Shown here: positions 26,191-34,335 of the stretch, one piece after another | Numbering within the stretch: position 1 is the stretch's first letter | How the letters are laid out: every line of letters starts with the position of its first letter | NCBI GenBank assembly: GCA_031258155.1 | Contig: JAIRNH010000054.1 | Location: 1 to 43,892, forward strand | Origin: Helicobacteraceae bacterium | GTDB taxonomy: Bacteria > Campylobacterota > Campylobacteria > Campylobacterales > SZUA-545 | Direction of reading: 5' to 3' | DNA: 43,892 nucleotides | Notes under the pieces: model-generated | The model's input: the letters and a program-made list of their open reading frames with translations, nothing else | Databases searched by the model: none | What the model was told of the DNA's origin: nothing | Made by a program: the position numbers and the translations under genes

Positions 26191-27303
26191 CTACATCTTA
26201 TCAGACTCAAGCGGTTTTTCGATGATTATGATATCGCTGTGCCCTCTGTCGCCTTTAGGAACAGACATTCCATAGGGAATTATCAATGTAATTGAGTGCG
26301 CCCCGGTAAGACCGTTTGGAAATTCAAATTCAGGGTCTATGAGAATATATCCATTACGAAAACGATCGCAACCGCTATTAGTAGTTGCTTTTTTACAATC
26401 TTCCGCTGTGGCTACCTTAAGTTGTCCTTTTTTTACCGCTTCTGCTATAGCCAGCTGCCCGTGTAGCTTAGTTGTCGCGTATTTTTCAGGTTTAAATTTT
26501 TCATATGTAATTAATTTTGAGGAGATTCCTCCGATATTAGCATAACCGTTTTGCGAATATATAAAAGCCGAGATAGGTTTTTTAAAAGTTGCGAGCGAAA
26601 ATTCATTTAACGCGTATTCGGCGGCAGATTCGATATACCTAAAATTGCATTGCGATAAATAAACCCTATCCGTATCAATTCCAGTAACGATTTGCTTATG
26701 ATACCCGCTGAAAAGAACCGCCGCTATTTTTGTTTTATTTGTCCAAGAGAGATGCCATATTGTCGGTTGATAAGCGCCTAGTAATAAAATTACCGTTTCG
26801 TCCGGTAAATTCACGCTTATCTCAACCGAGCCCGCGTTCTTTCCGCTGTCGTCAATCTGCATTAGTAACTCTTTTCCCCCGCTACCAACGGCATATACCG
26901 TCGCGTTTTTTGGGATGTTAAACTTTGGAAGGCTACAGGGCGGGATGGGAGTAAATTTTGGGATAGTTCCAAAAACCTCATTCTTATATATTACGGAGGA
27001 GTGTCCCCAATCTCCGGCAGGCATAGACATATTGTCCGGCGTTATCAGAACTATAGAATTCGCCCCATATAAAGGGAAGAAAACAAACTCATCGCTTAAA
27101 AGGATGTATGGATCGCGAATGTGCCGCAAATATCTTTTATCTTTAATAGAGTCGTTTAACTCTTTATCCGTCGCTTTTCTTATATGTCCCTTTTGCACGG
27201 CTTCCGCTAAAGCGGCAACGGCATCCTCTCTATCGCCCGCATAAGCGCATACGCACATAAATAGCGAGATGAATAATAATATTGTTATTTTTAACGCTTT
27301 CAT
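26191..27303 (-). CDS. Exported protein of unknown function with a duplicated domain
   Basis: 370 residues from ATG 27303 (GGAGG just upstream; a longer frame to 27372 lacks this). Signal peptide: MKALKITILLFISLFMCVCAYAG. Residues about 25-100 and about 290-365 are copies of one domain: ALAEAVQKGHIRKAT against AIAEAVKKGQLKVAT, PYILLSDEFVF against GYILIDPEFEF, GANSIVLITPDNMSMPAGD against GAHSITLIIPYGMSVPKGD, and RGHS/WGHS. Between them is a beta-rich region with IAAVLFSGYHKQIVTGID. No known catalytic motif. The coding sequence looks visibly more AT-rich than its neighbours, a hint of transfer. Divergent from creD. Expected in the periplasm. Confidence 0.75.
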   Translation of the reverse strand: MKALKITILLFISLFMCVCAYAGDREDAVAALAEAVQKGHIRKATDKELNDSIKDKRYLRHIRDPYILLSDEFVFFPLYGANSIVLITPDNMSMPAGDWGHSSVIYKNEVFGTIPKFTPIPPCSLPKFNIPKNATVYAVGSGGKELLMQIDDSGKNAGSVEISVNLPDETVILLLGAYQPTIWHLSWTNKTKIAAVLFSGYHKQIVTGIDTDRVYLSQCNFRYIESAAEYALNEFSLATFKKPISAFIYSQNGYANIGGISSKLITYEKFKPEKYATTKLHGQLAIAEAVKKGQLKVATAEDCKKATTNSGCDRFRNGYILIDPEFEFPNGLTGAHSITLIIPYGMSVPKGDRGHSDIIIIEKPLESDKM

Positions 27304-27557
27304 AATCTTGCCTCCTATCACAACATGCTGCAGGGCGCCATAATGATTGATTAGCCGCCCTAAGGGTAACAAATTTGTCTTTGCAATTACCTGATATTAT
27401 ATCTTGCAAATTATTAATAAACCGCCCCGTTTGCTCGCTCAAAACTTCGTTTTCGGAGAGCGTTCCCTGCGGGTTATTTTACAACGGCAAATAGCGAAAG
27501 CCGAAATTAAGAAAAATTAGGCTATGATCAAGCCATTTCTTATAACGGGGGCGATCG

Positions 27558-28886
27558 GTGTTTAAGCGTTTATTCGAGGGCTATACTTTTCGGGTTATCC
27601 TGCTGGTTTTTTTAGCGCTTATACTGCTGATACCGCTTAATCTAATCATAAACATTGTCGAGGAGCGCGCGGACACGGCGAATTACGCCGAACTCGATAT
27701 TATGTCCTCGTGGGGCGGCGAATTGACGATGATTGGACCCATAATTTCGCTCGAGGGCGTCAAAAACGAGGACACAATCTCCATAAACGACAAGGGCGAA
27801 AGACGAATCGACAGAGTTAGAAAGCCGTTTAATCTGATTATCGCGCCTAAAGATCTGCGGATTGCGAGCGAGCTCAAAACCGAAACGCGCAAACGCGGCA
27901 TATTTTCAGTTCCGCTGTTTTCCGGAACAATCTCGCTTAAAGGCAGCTTCGATCCGTCGGCGGCGCTCTCGATGATCGCGATCGCGCCCGACGAAAAAAT
28001 CAACGACGGCGTTAAACTTGTGATTTCGCTAAACGATCTAAAAGGAATCCGCAAAGTAATCAGCGCGAAGCTTGGCGATAAAGAGCTGTTTTTACAACCC
28101 TCTAAAAGCAATACTTTTTCGTATCCAGCCAAGGATATTTTCGCGTTTGTCGATACGTTGCCAAAAGGCGAAACGGATTTTGAAATTATTTTAGAAATTC
28201 AAGGCGGCAGAAGCGCGCACTTTGCGCCGATCGGACAGAATACCCACGCCGAAATCGCGTCCGACTGGGGTTCGCCGTCGTTTCAAGGCAATTTTTTGCC
28301 CGCGAGTTCGACGATCGCGGACGATCGCTTTAGCGCCTCGTGGAATATCCACTATTTAAGCCGCGATATTCCGCTTGCGTGGCGGCAAAACAACGCCGCT
28401 TCTATGACGTTTTTTGGCGTCAATTTCTTTCGCGCGATCGATACCTACGCGCTGAACACCCGCGCCGTGAAATACGCGATTTTGATTCTGATTGTGCCGT
28501 TTTTGACGCTGTTTTTGCTGGAGATCGTAGTCAAAACGCGCGTTCATCCCGTGCCGTATATGCTTTGCGGGATTGGCAACGCCGTCTTTTATCTGCTACT
28601 TTTGTCGCTTTCGGAGCAGATTCCCTTTTTCGCGGCGTATGCCATCGCCGCGTTTGCCGTAACCGCTATGCTGGCGCTATACGCCCGCTCCCTGCTTTCG
28701 TCAAAACGCGAAGGTCTGTTTATGGGCGTGGTAGCCGCCGTAGCGTATCTGGTTCTTTACGCGCTACTAAACGCCGAAAGTTACGCGCTACTAATTGGCT
28801 CGATTGTAACGTTTTGCGTGATCGCGCTGATTATGTTCTTGACGCGCAAGCTCGATTGGTATGAGCGCCGAAGCGAAAATCAATAA
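27558..28886 (+). CDS. creD: CreD-family inner-membrane protein
   Basis: 442 residues starting at GTG 27558. One N-terminal TM helix (VILLVFLALILLIPLNLIINIVEER), a periplasmic beta-rich domain (about 45-300, with FSGTISLKGSFDPS and SPSFQGNFLPASS), then five or six C-terminal TM helices beginning YAILILIVPFLTLFLLEI. In enterobacteria CreD belongs to the CreBC regulon and its loss alters envelope and colicin sensitivity; the molecular role is unclear. There is no creBC two-component pair here. Matches the CreD family length. Confidence 0.85.
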   Translation: MFKRLFEGYTFRVILLVFLALILLIPLNLIINIVEERADTANYAELDIMSSWGGELTMIGPIISLEGVKNEDTISINDKGERRIDRVRKPFNLIIAPKDLRIASELKTETRKRGIFSVPLFSGTISLKGSFDPSAALSMIAIAPDEKINDGVKLVISLNDLKGIRKVISAKLGDKELFLQPSKSNTFSYPAKDIFAFVDTLPKGETDFEIILEIQGGRSAHFAPIGQNTHAEIASDWGSPSFQGNFLPASSTIADDRFSASWNIHYLSRDIPLAWRQNNAASMTFFGVNFFRAIDTYALNTRAVKYAILILIVPFLTLFLLEIVVKTRVHPVPYMLCGIGNAVFYLLLLSLSEQIPFFAAYAIAAFAVTAMLALYARSLLSSKREGLFMGVVAAVAYLVLYALLNAESYALLIGSIVTFCVIALIMFLTRKLDWYERRSENQ

Positions 28887-28969
28887 GCCGTCGCCGAATA
28901 CAAAGAGTATTCGCGAAGCAGAACTTATCGACGCGGGACAAATACGTTGGCTATTATTGGTAAAAGCGA

Positions 28970-29299
28970 CTATTTAAGCGTTTCGCAAATTGCGTTCAAA
29001 AGGCTTTTATCGGCAATATCCGTATCTTGCGAAAGCTCCCAAATTATTGTCTTTATACCGTTACGGTAGAACAAATCTATATTATCTTTAAGGCGAGCGT
29101 TCTGATTTGGAAAATGACCTAATCCTGTATCTATGCCGTTCAAATCAAAATCATTTATGGCTTTAACTAATGCGCCAACTATCCAATATTACTATACGCC
29201 GTTTTGAAACGCCAGACTCGTTTTCGTTTGTTTTGTCGTCCGCGCATCCTAACGCCAATATAGACGCGCATACAATTGTCCATAGTATTTTTTATACAT
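28970..29299 (-). pseudogene. Decayed lipoprotein gene
   Basis: Minus-strand remnant from ATG 29299. It reads MYKK, then after a one-base shift at an A6 run ILWTIVCASILALGCADDKT, a lipoprotein signal with lipobox LALGC. After ESGVSKRRIVILD a second shift leads to IVGALVKAINDFDLNGIDTG and continues through YRNGIKTIIWELSQDTD to TAG 28970-28972. At least two frameshifts, so no intact protein is made; if both were sequencing errors the product would be a lipoprotein of about 110 residues. It lies 9 bases after the YqhA-type gene stop at the other end. No known family recognised. Confidence 0.7.
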
Positions 29300-29309
29300 A
29301 TCGGCAAAT

Positions 29310-29819
29310 TTAATGCGCGTTCTTATTCATAAAATATAGCGCCACGCCCAGAGCCAAAATAGCCAGCGCTAGATAGAGCATTTCAAGCGGCGTCGCGAAC
29401 GTCATATGCAAAACGCGCTGAAAAAAGCTGACTACCAGCACCATAATGATCACCTTGCCCAGCTTGTCTTTAAGCTGATCAAGCGATTTGATCGTAAGAA
29501 TGCTTACGTCTTTTAGCTCTATATCGTCTAGCTTCTCGATCCGCGAGATAAAGAGTTCGTATAGCCCGAAGCTAAATATCAGCAGCACGACGGCGATCAG
29601 GTAGAGATCGACCGCGCCGATAATGATCGACACTCCGTCGGCGTGCAGATCCACGTCGGCGTTATGGACGTAATACTGCCAAGTGATAATCGTCGCCTTC
29701 ACCACGTCGTAGCTTGCGATAATAAACAGCGCCGTCGCCCCTAGCAGGCTAAAAACCACCGAAAGCATAACGAGAAGGCGGCTTTTTACCAGCGCGCTTT
29801 CAAATAGCCTCTCTAACAC
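29310..29819 (-). CDS. YqhA (UPF0114) family membrane protein
   Basis: 169 residues, four TM helices (residues about 13-37, 64-88, 115-135, 140-160). LERLFESALVKSRLLVMLSVVFSLLGA and AVDLYLIAVVLLIFSFGLYELFIS with SRIEKLD are UPF0114 patterns. Function unknown. It lies 21 bases downstream of asd on the same strand and close to flgR; a similar asd/flgR neighbourhood with a small membrane protein is recalled in Campylobacter. Confidence 0.88.
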   Translation of the reverse strand: MLERLFESALVKSRLLVMLSVVFSLLGATALFIIASYDVVKATIITWQYYVHNADVDLHADGVSIIIGAVDLYLIAVVLLIFSFGLYELFISRIEKLDDIELKDVSILTIKSLDQLKDKLGKVIIMVLVVSFFQRVLHMTFATPLEMLYLALAILALGVALYFMNKNAH

Positions 29820-29840
29820 CGTTTTCCTCTTTAAATAAAA

Positions 29841-30866
29841 TCAGTTTGTCTCGATCCACTTTTGCGCTATTCTCACCGCGTTTGTAGCCGCGCCCACGCG
29901 CAGATTATCCGCTACGATCCACAGGTGCAAAACGCGCTTGTCGTAAAGGTCCTCGCGTATTCGCCCCACAAAAACCTCGTCCCTTTCGCCGACGAGAATC
30001 GGCATAGGGTAGATGTTTTTAGAAGGATCGTCGAGCGTTACGATATGCTCGCCTTTTTTGAGCGCCTTTATCGCCTCTTTGGCGCTAATCTCTTTGGAAA
30101 ATCGCGCCGCGATCGCCTCGCTATGCCCGCGCAAAACGGGAACGCGCGCGCAGGTGGCGGCGATTTGGATTTTCGCGCCGAGAATTTTTTGCGTCTCGTT
30201 GATCATCTTTAATTCCTCTTTCGTAAAGCCGTTATCCGTAAAGCTATCGATATGAGGAATAACGTTCAGCGCGATCTTATGCGGGAACTTTTTAGGCTCG
30301 ATCCGATCGTAATCAAAGTTAAAAACCGCTCTGTTTTGCTCCATTAACTCGTCCATAGCCTTCGCGCCCGCGCCGCTTACCGCCTGATAGGTCGCTATAT
30401 CGAGACGTTCCAAGCCAAAAGCGTCGTGTAGCGGTTTAAGCGCGATAACCATCTGAATAGTAGAACAGTTGGGATTGGCGATAATCCCTCTGTTTTTCCA
30501 CAATTTAATATCGTCGGGATTGACCTCCGGCACGATAAGCGGAACGTCCTCGTCCATTCTGAAATGGCTGGTATTGTCGATCACAACCGCGCCAGCCTTC
30601 GCCGCGCTTGGCGCGAACTCCGCCGAGATCGCGCCGCCCGCGCTAAACAGCGCGATCTCTACTCCCTCCCGCGCGAAAACGTCGCGTTCTAAGGCTTTGA
30701 CCTTGATTTTCTCGCCATTATACTCGACGTTTTTGCCCGCGCTCTTTTCGCTCGCCAACGGCGTTAGCCGAGAAACGGGAAACTTCTGTTCCTCCAAAAC
30801 GCGGATCATCTCCGCGCCGACCGCGCCGGTCGCGCCAACAACGGCGACAACATACTTTTTCAACAT
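29841..30866 (-). CDS. asd: Aspartate-semialdehyde dehydrogenase
   Basis: 341 residues. It reduces beta-aspartyl phosphate to aspartate semialdehyde with NADPH, for lysine/diaminopimelate, threonine and methionine. NADP-binding VVGATGAVGAEMIRVLEEQ at the N-terminus; catalytic Cys in NPNCSTIQM; AVSGAGAKAMDELMEQ; RVPVLRGHSEAI with the substrate Arg and His. Length is standard. It lies 17 bases downstream of the flgR-type regulator and likely shares its transcript. Confidence 0.96.
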   Translation of the reverse strand: MLKKYVVAVVGATGAVGAEMIRVLEEQKFPVSRLTPLASEKSAGKNVEYNGEKIKVKALERDVFAREGVEIALFSAGGAISAEFAPSAAKAGAVVIDNTSHFRMDEDVPLIVPEVNPDDIKLWKNRGIIANPNCSTIQMVIALKPLHDAFGLERLDIATYQAVSGAGAKAMDELMEQNRAVFNFDYDRIEPKKFPHKIALNVIPHIDSFTDNGFTKEELKMINETQKILGAKIQIAATCARVPVLRGHSEAIAARFSKEISAKEAIKALKKGEHIVTLDDPSKNIYPMPILVGERDEVFVGRIREDLYDKRVLHLWIVADNLRVGAATNAVRIAQKWIETN

Positions 30867-30883
30867 TGTTTCCTTTATAAAAA

Positions 30884-32191
30884 CTAGAGGCTAATTTTAT
30901 ATTTAGAGCGTTTAGTTTCAAAATCTTTGATCGGCATTCCTATCAGTTTCGCCGCTTCGACCGCGTCGCCTCGCGCTTCGCTTAGCGCCTGCGAGATCAA
31001 CTCTTTTTCTAAGTTCTCAACGCTCTTTGCCCCGCTACGCGCGCGCAAAAACAGATCGTTTGGCTCTATTACCTCGCCGTCGCTTATGATCGCGCTCCGT
31101 TCGCAGACGCTAATAAGCTCTCTTACGTTGCCGTGCCAGCTATAACTTAAAAGCTCCTCTTTAGCCGCGTCCGAAAAACGTTTTTTAGCGAAACCGTATC
31201 GCTCGCATACGTTCATCAGGGCGGCTTCGGCAAGCGGCAAAATCTCCTCTTTGCGCTCTCTTAACGGCGGAATGGCGATCTCGATCGTGTTTAACCGGTA
31301 GTAAAGGTCCCCTCTAAAACGCCCCTCCTTGATCGCCTCGCCGATATTTTGGTTGGTAGCCGCGATCAGGCGCACGTCGATCTCTATATCTTTTAATCCG
31401 CCCAGTCTTCTGATCTTTTTTTCTTGGATAACGCGCAGCAATTTCGCCTGTAAGCCGTATGGCATTTCGGCGATCTCGTCTAAAAACAGCGTCCCGCCGT
31501 CCGCCTCCTCGAAGCGCCCCGGTTTTGCCGCTTGCGCGTCGGTAAAAGCGCCTTTTTCAAAGCCAAACAGCTCGCTTTCAATCAGCGCGTCGGGCAACGC
31601 CGCCATATTGATCGGGACAAACGGCTTTTCGCTGCGCGGCGAGTTGAAGTGAATAAATCCCGCGAATATCTCCTTGCCAACGCCGCTTTCGCCCAAAAGC
31701 ATAACCGCCGCGTCGGTTTTGGCGGTTTTTAGCGCCACTTGGCGCGGGCGTTCAAGCGCGGTCGAGCTAACGATAAAGAACTCGTTTTTTGCCGTCTCTT
31801 TGTGCTTCGCCGGCTCGATACGCGTCGCTTTTTTGATCGCTTGAGCAGCTTTTTTAGCGCGGCTGATCGCCTCGATCAGCGTTTCGATCTCAAATGGCTT
31901 TTGCAAAAAATCCTTAGCGCCCAGCCGCATAGCCTCGATCGCCTTACTCAGCGTGGCGTTACCGGTAATCACGATCGCCTCGTATCTGCCGTTTAGCTCG
32001 CGCAAAAACTCCAGCCCGTCCATAAACGGCATCGTTAGATCGGTTATCACCAGCTCGAAACTATCGTCAAGTTTTTTAAGCGCGTCTTTGGCGTTTTTGA
32101 AGCTGACTACCTCGTAATCGGCGCGCTCCAAGAAGGCGGCTTCAAGCGATTTGCGCAGGTTAATATCGTCTTCAACGATCGCTATTTTCAT
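30884..32191 (-). CDS. flgR: Sigma-54-dependent response regulator, FlgR-like
   Basis: 435 residues starting with MKIAIVEDDINLR; a longer frame to TTG 32233 overlaps the upstream gene and would spoil the receiver start. Receiver domain with phospho-acceptor D51 in ITDLTMPFMDG and Lys in DFLQKPFE. AAA domain with LLGESGVGKEIFAG (Walker A) and DGGTLFLDEIAEMP (Walker B). The sigma-54 contact loop is GAFTDA rather than the canonical GAFTGA. The C-terminus (LISQALSEARGDAVEAAKLIGM) is a short Fis-type helix. Position next to asd and the lineage support FlgR, activator of sigma-54 flagellar genes, with FlgS as expected kinase (not in the window). The start lies inside the upstream gene, implying coupling. 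Confidence 0.85.
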   Translation of the reverse strand: MKIAIVEDDINLRKSLEAAFLERADYEVVSFKNAKDALKKLDDSFELVITDLTMPFMDGLEFLRELNGRYEAIVITGNATLSKAIEAMRLGAKDFLQKPFEIETLIEAISRAKKAAQAIKKATRIEPAKHKETAKNEFFIVSSTALERPRQVALKTAKTDAAVMLLGESGVGKEIFAGFIHFNSPRSEKPFVPINMAALPDALIESELFGFEKGAFTDAQAAKPGRFEEADGGTLFLDEIAEMPYGLQAKLLRVIQEKKIRRLGGLKDIEIDVRLIAATNQNIGEAIKEGRFRGDLYYRLNTIEIAIPPLRERKEEILPLAEAALMNVCERYGFAKKRFSDAAKEELLSYSWHGNVRELISVCERSAIISDGEVIEPNDLFLRARSGAKSVENLEKELISQALSEARGDAVEAAKLIGMPIKDFETKRSKYKISL

Positions 32192-32573
32192 ATACGAGGA
32201 TTGTAACCATATCCTCTTTAACAAAAACTCCAATTCGCGCCGACGGAAACGTAAGCACGGTCTTAGAACCGACGTCGCGCCGCCTCGACTCCGCCGCGTC
32301 GCTTAGCAACACCCCGTTTTTAAACAGGTTTTCAAGCAGTTCGTCTTGATGGGCTTCCAACAGTTTCGTTACGCTAAGCTCGCTCTCTCGCGGCTCTATC
32401 TCAAAAGAAAAACCGTTTTTAACGCGCGCGGATTTAGAGACGACCATCGCTTTGGCGATTGTAAGTTTCTCGCTTAAAATCGCGTGTTTCGCGCTTGATT
32501 GCCGATAACCGATAAGGTATTCGTCCGCGCCGGCAATCGTGGCGATAAGCAGTAAGCGAATAAAAATTCCCAT
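32172..32573 (-). CDS. Small exported protein of unknown function upstream of flgR
   Basis: 133 residues. A short signal peptide (MGIFIRLLLIATIAGA) precedes DEYLIGYRQSSAKHAILSEK, a pattern I associate with conserved hypothetical Campylobacterota proteins. The rest is mixed alpha/beta (ESELSVTKLLEAHQDELLEN, then VLTFPSARIGVFVKED) without Cys. Its last 20 bases overlap the flgR start, so translation of the two is probably coupled and a link to motility is possible. No motif supports a specific function. Confidence 0.75.
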   Translation of the reverse strand: MGIFIRLLLIATIAGADEYLIGYRQSSAKHAILSEKLTIAKAMVVSKSARVKNGFSFEIEPRESELSVTKLLEAHQDELLENLFKNGVLLSDAAESRRRDVGSKTVLTFPSARIGVFVKEDMVTILVYENSDR

Positions 32574-32661
32574 ACCGCCAAAAAAGCAACGCGCGTTCCT
32601 ATGTAATTATAAGAGTTAGGCGGTATAATAACGGCTAACGCCAATTTTAAGAGTTATCGCA

Positions 32662-33600
32662 ATGGCAATGAAAGCAGTAGACGATCGCGCCAAATTAACG
32701 CTTCGCAACCAACTAGAGTTGCTTTGTTTTCGCGTTTTACCCGACGGCACGCGATTTTCCATTAACGTATTCAAAGTGCGCGAAACCGTCAAATATAAAA
32801 AACTTACCGATCTGCCGGAGTCCGATAAGGTAATCTGCGGTCTTTTGACGCTTCGCAAAGAGATAATCCCCGTCGTCGATCTTAAAGAGTGGCTTTACGG
32901 CGGCTCTCACAAAGCGAACGCGATTAGAGCCGCCGTCGCGTCGATCGATCCGATGGACACTCAAATTATCGTGTGCGAGTTTGACAACGTAACGATCGGG
33001 CTGTGGGTCTATCGCGCCGACTACATTATGCGTAGAAATTGGGAAGAGATAAAGGTGCCGGTATCCAGCGAGTTTGGCAACAAAACCAACAATTACACTA
33101 AAAGCGACGGCGGCGATATAGTCTATATTGTCGATGTGGAAGGAATGTTGTCCGAACTATTTCCGATGGTCGCCGCGCGCGATAAGGACGAGATCGAGGC
33201 GCTCGCGCCCCTGTCGTTAAGAAAAGATTTGAACGTGCTGATCGCCGACGATTCCAAGAGCGCGCTAAAAGGGCTGACAAACGTGCTAGATAAATACGGG
33301 GTCGCTTACGTGGCGTTTGAAAACGGACGCAAGCTCCTAAACTATATCGCCGAAAACGGCATAGAGCATACGGGGCTAATCATCACCGATCTAGAGATGC
33401 CCGAAGCCAGCGGCTTTACCGTGATAAAAGAGTTAAAGGGCAATCCGCGCACCGCCAAAGCTCCGATCGTAGTCAATACCTCGATGACCGCCGAAAGCAA
33501 CGTGGAGTTAGCGAGGAATCTAAACGCGCAAGGGTTTATCGGCAAAACCAACCCGCGCGAGATTTCGCGCTATCTGAAAACCTATCTTGGCGCGAATTAG
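32662..33600 (+). CDS. cheV: Chemotaxis coupling protein CheV
   Basis: 312 residues. CheW-like domain (about 20-165): ELLCFRVLPDGTRFSINVFKVRE, GLLTLRKEIIPVVDLKEWL and IIVCEFDNVTIGLWVY. C-terminal receiver (about 185-310): VLIADDSKSALKGL with the acidic pair, phospho-acceptor Asp in LIITDLEMPEASG, Thr/Ser in VNTSMTAE and Lys in FIGKTNP. The CheW-plus-receiver order defines CheV, which couples chemoreceptors to CheA and adapts by phosphorylation. Campylobacterota commonly rely on CheV. Divergent from the flgR gene group; no che cluster is adjacent. Confidence 0.95.
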   Translation: MAMKAVDDRAKLTLRNQLELLCFRVLPDGTRFSINVFKVRETVKYKKLTDLPESDKVICGLLTLRKEIIPVVDLKEWLYGGSHKANAIRAAVASIDPMDTQIIVCEFDNVTIGLWVYRADYIMRRNWEEIKVPVSSEFGNKTNNYTKSDGGDIVYIVDVEGMLSELFPMVAARDKDEIEALAPLSLRKDLNVLIADDSKSALKGLTNVLDKYGVAYVAFENGRKLLNYIAENGIEHTGLIITDLEMPEASGFTVIKELKGNPRTAKAPIVVNTSMTAESNVELARNLNAQGFIGKTNPREISRYLKTYLGAN

Positions 33601-33660
33601 CGCGGAGGAGTAGAACGTTTTCGTCGTCTATGCGATCTTGGCGGCGATTGCGAAGCGGGG

Positions 33661-34335
33661 TTAGTCGCCGATCTCTAGTTTCAAGCGTTTCAGGTAGGCT
33701 TCGCGCGATATTTCTACGCCGCCCAAAGAGGCTAAGTGCGCGCTGGGAATCTGACAGTCAATCATATCGATCTCGCCAAAGGGCGTATTTTTGCTCAAAA
33801 AAGCGAGCGCCGCTTTGGACGCGTCCGGCTTAAAGGCAAACATCGATTCGCCAAAGAATACGCGCCCGATCTGCAAACCGTATAGCCCTCCGACAAGCTC
33901 GCCGTTTTGCCAAGACTCTACGGAGCGCGCGTAGCCTAACTTATGCAGATCGCGGTAGCTTTTGATAAAATCGCCCGTAATCCACGTTCCTTTCTCTCGT
34001 TTGCGTTTTATATTGGCGCAGGCTTCGATCGTTTGCTCGAAAGCGTAATCGGTTTTAATTTCAAAGCGATTATTTTTGATCGTCCGCGCCAAACTTTTAG
34101 ATAAGCGAAACTTGGAAGGCTCCAAAATCATACGAACTCGCGGCGAATACCAGTGCGGCATACGGCATTCTATAAACCAAGGAAACAAGCCGATTTTATA
34201 CGCGTTGAGAATTCGATCCGTCGATAGATCGCCGCCTATTGCGACGAGATCGTCGAAATCTTCGGCGTCAAGGTTAGGAAACGGTTCCGACACGCCGATA
34301 ATATACAGCGGGGGATTTTTATGAACTAAAATCAA
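33661..34335 (-). CDS. aat: Leucyl/phenylalanyl-tRNA-protein transferase
   Basis: 224 residues. It adds Leu or Phe to N-terminal Arg/Lys of proteins, making N-degrons for ClpS/ClpAP. IGLFPWF and MPHWYSPRVRMIL form the family core, followed by FRLSKSLARTIK, TWITGDFIKSYRDLHKLGYARSVE, LVGGLYGLQIGRVFFGESMFA and IDCQIPSAHLASLGGVEISR. The start is TTG 34335, 17 bases inside clpA, so it is the third gene of clpS-clpA-aat. Confidence 0.95.
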   Translation of the reverse strand: MILVHKNPPLYIIGVSEPFPNLDAEDFDDLVAIGGDLSTDRILNAYKIGLFPWFIECRMPHWYSPRVRMILEPSKFRLSKSLARTIKNNRFEIKTDYAFEQTIEACANIKRKREKGTWITGDFIKSYRDLHKLGYARSVESWQNGELVGGLYGLQIGRVFFGESMFAFKPDASKAALAFLSKNTPFGEIDMIDCQIPSAHLASLGGVEISREAYLKRLKLEIGD

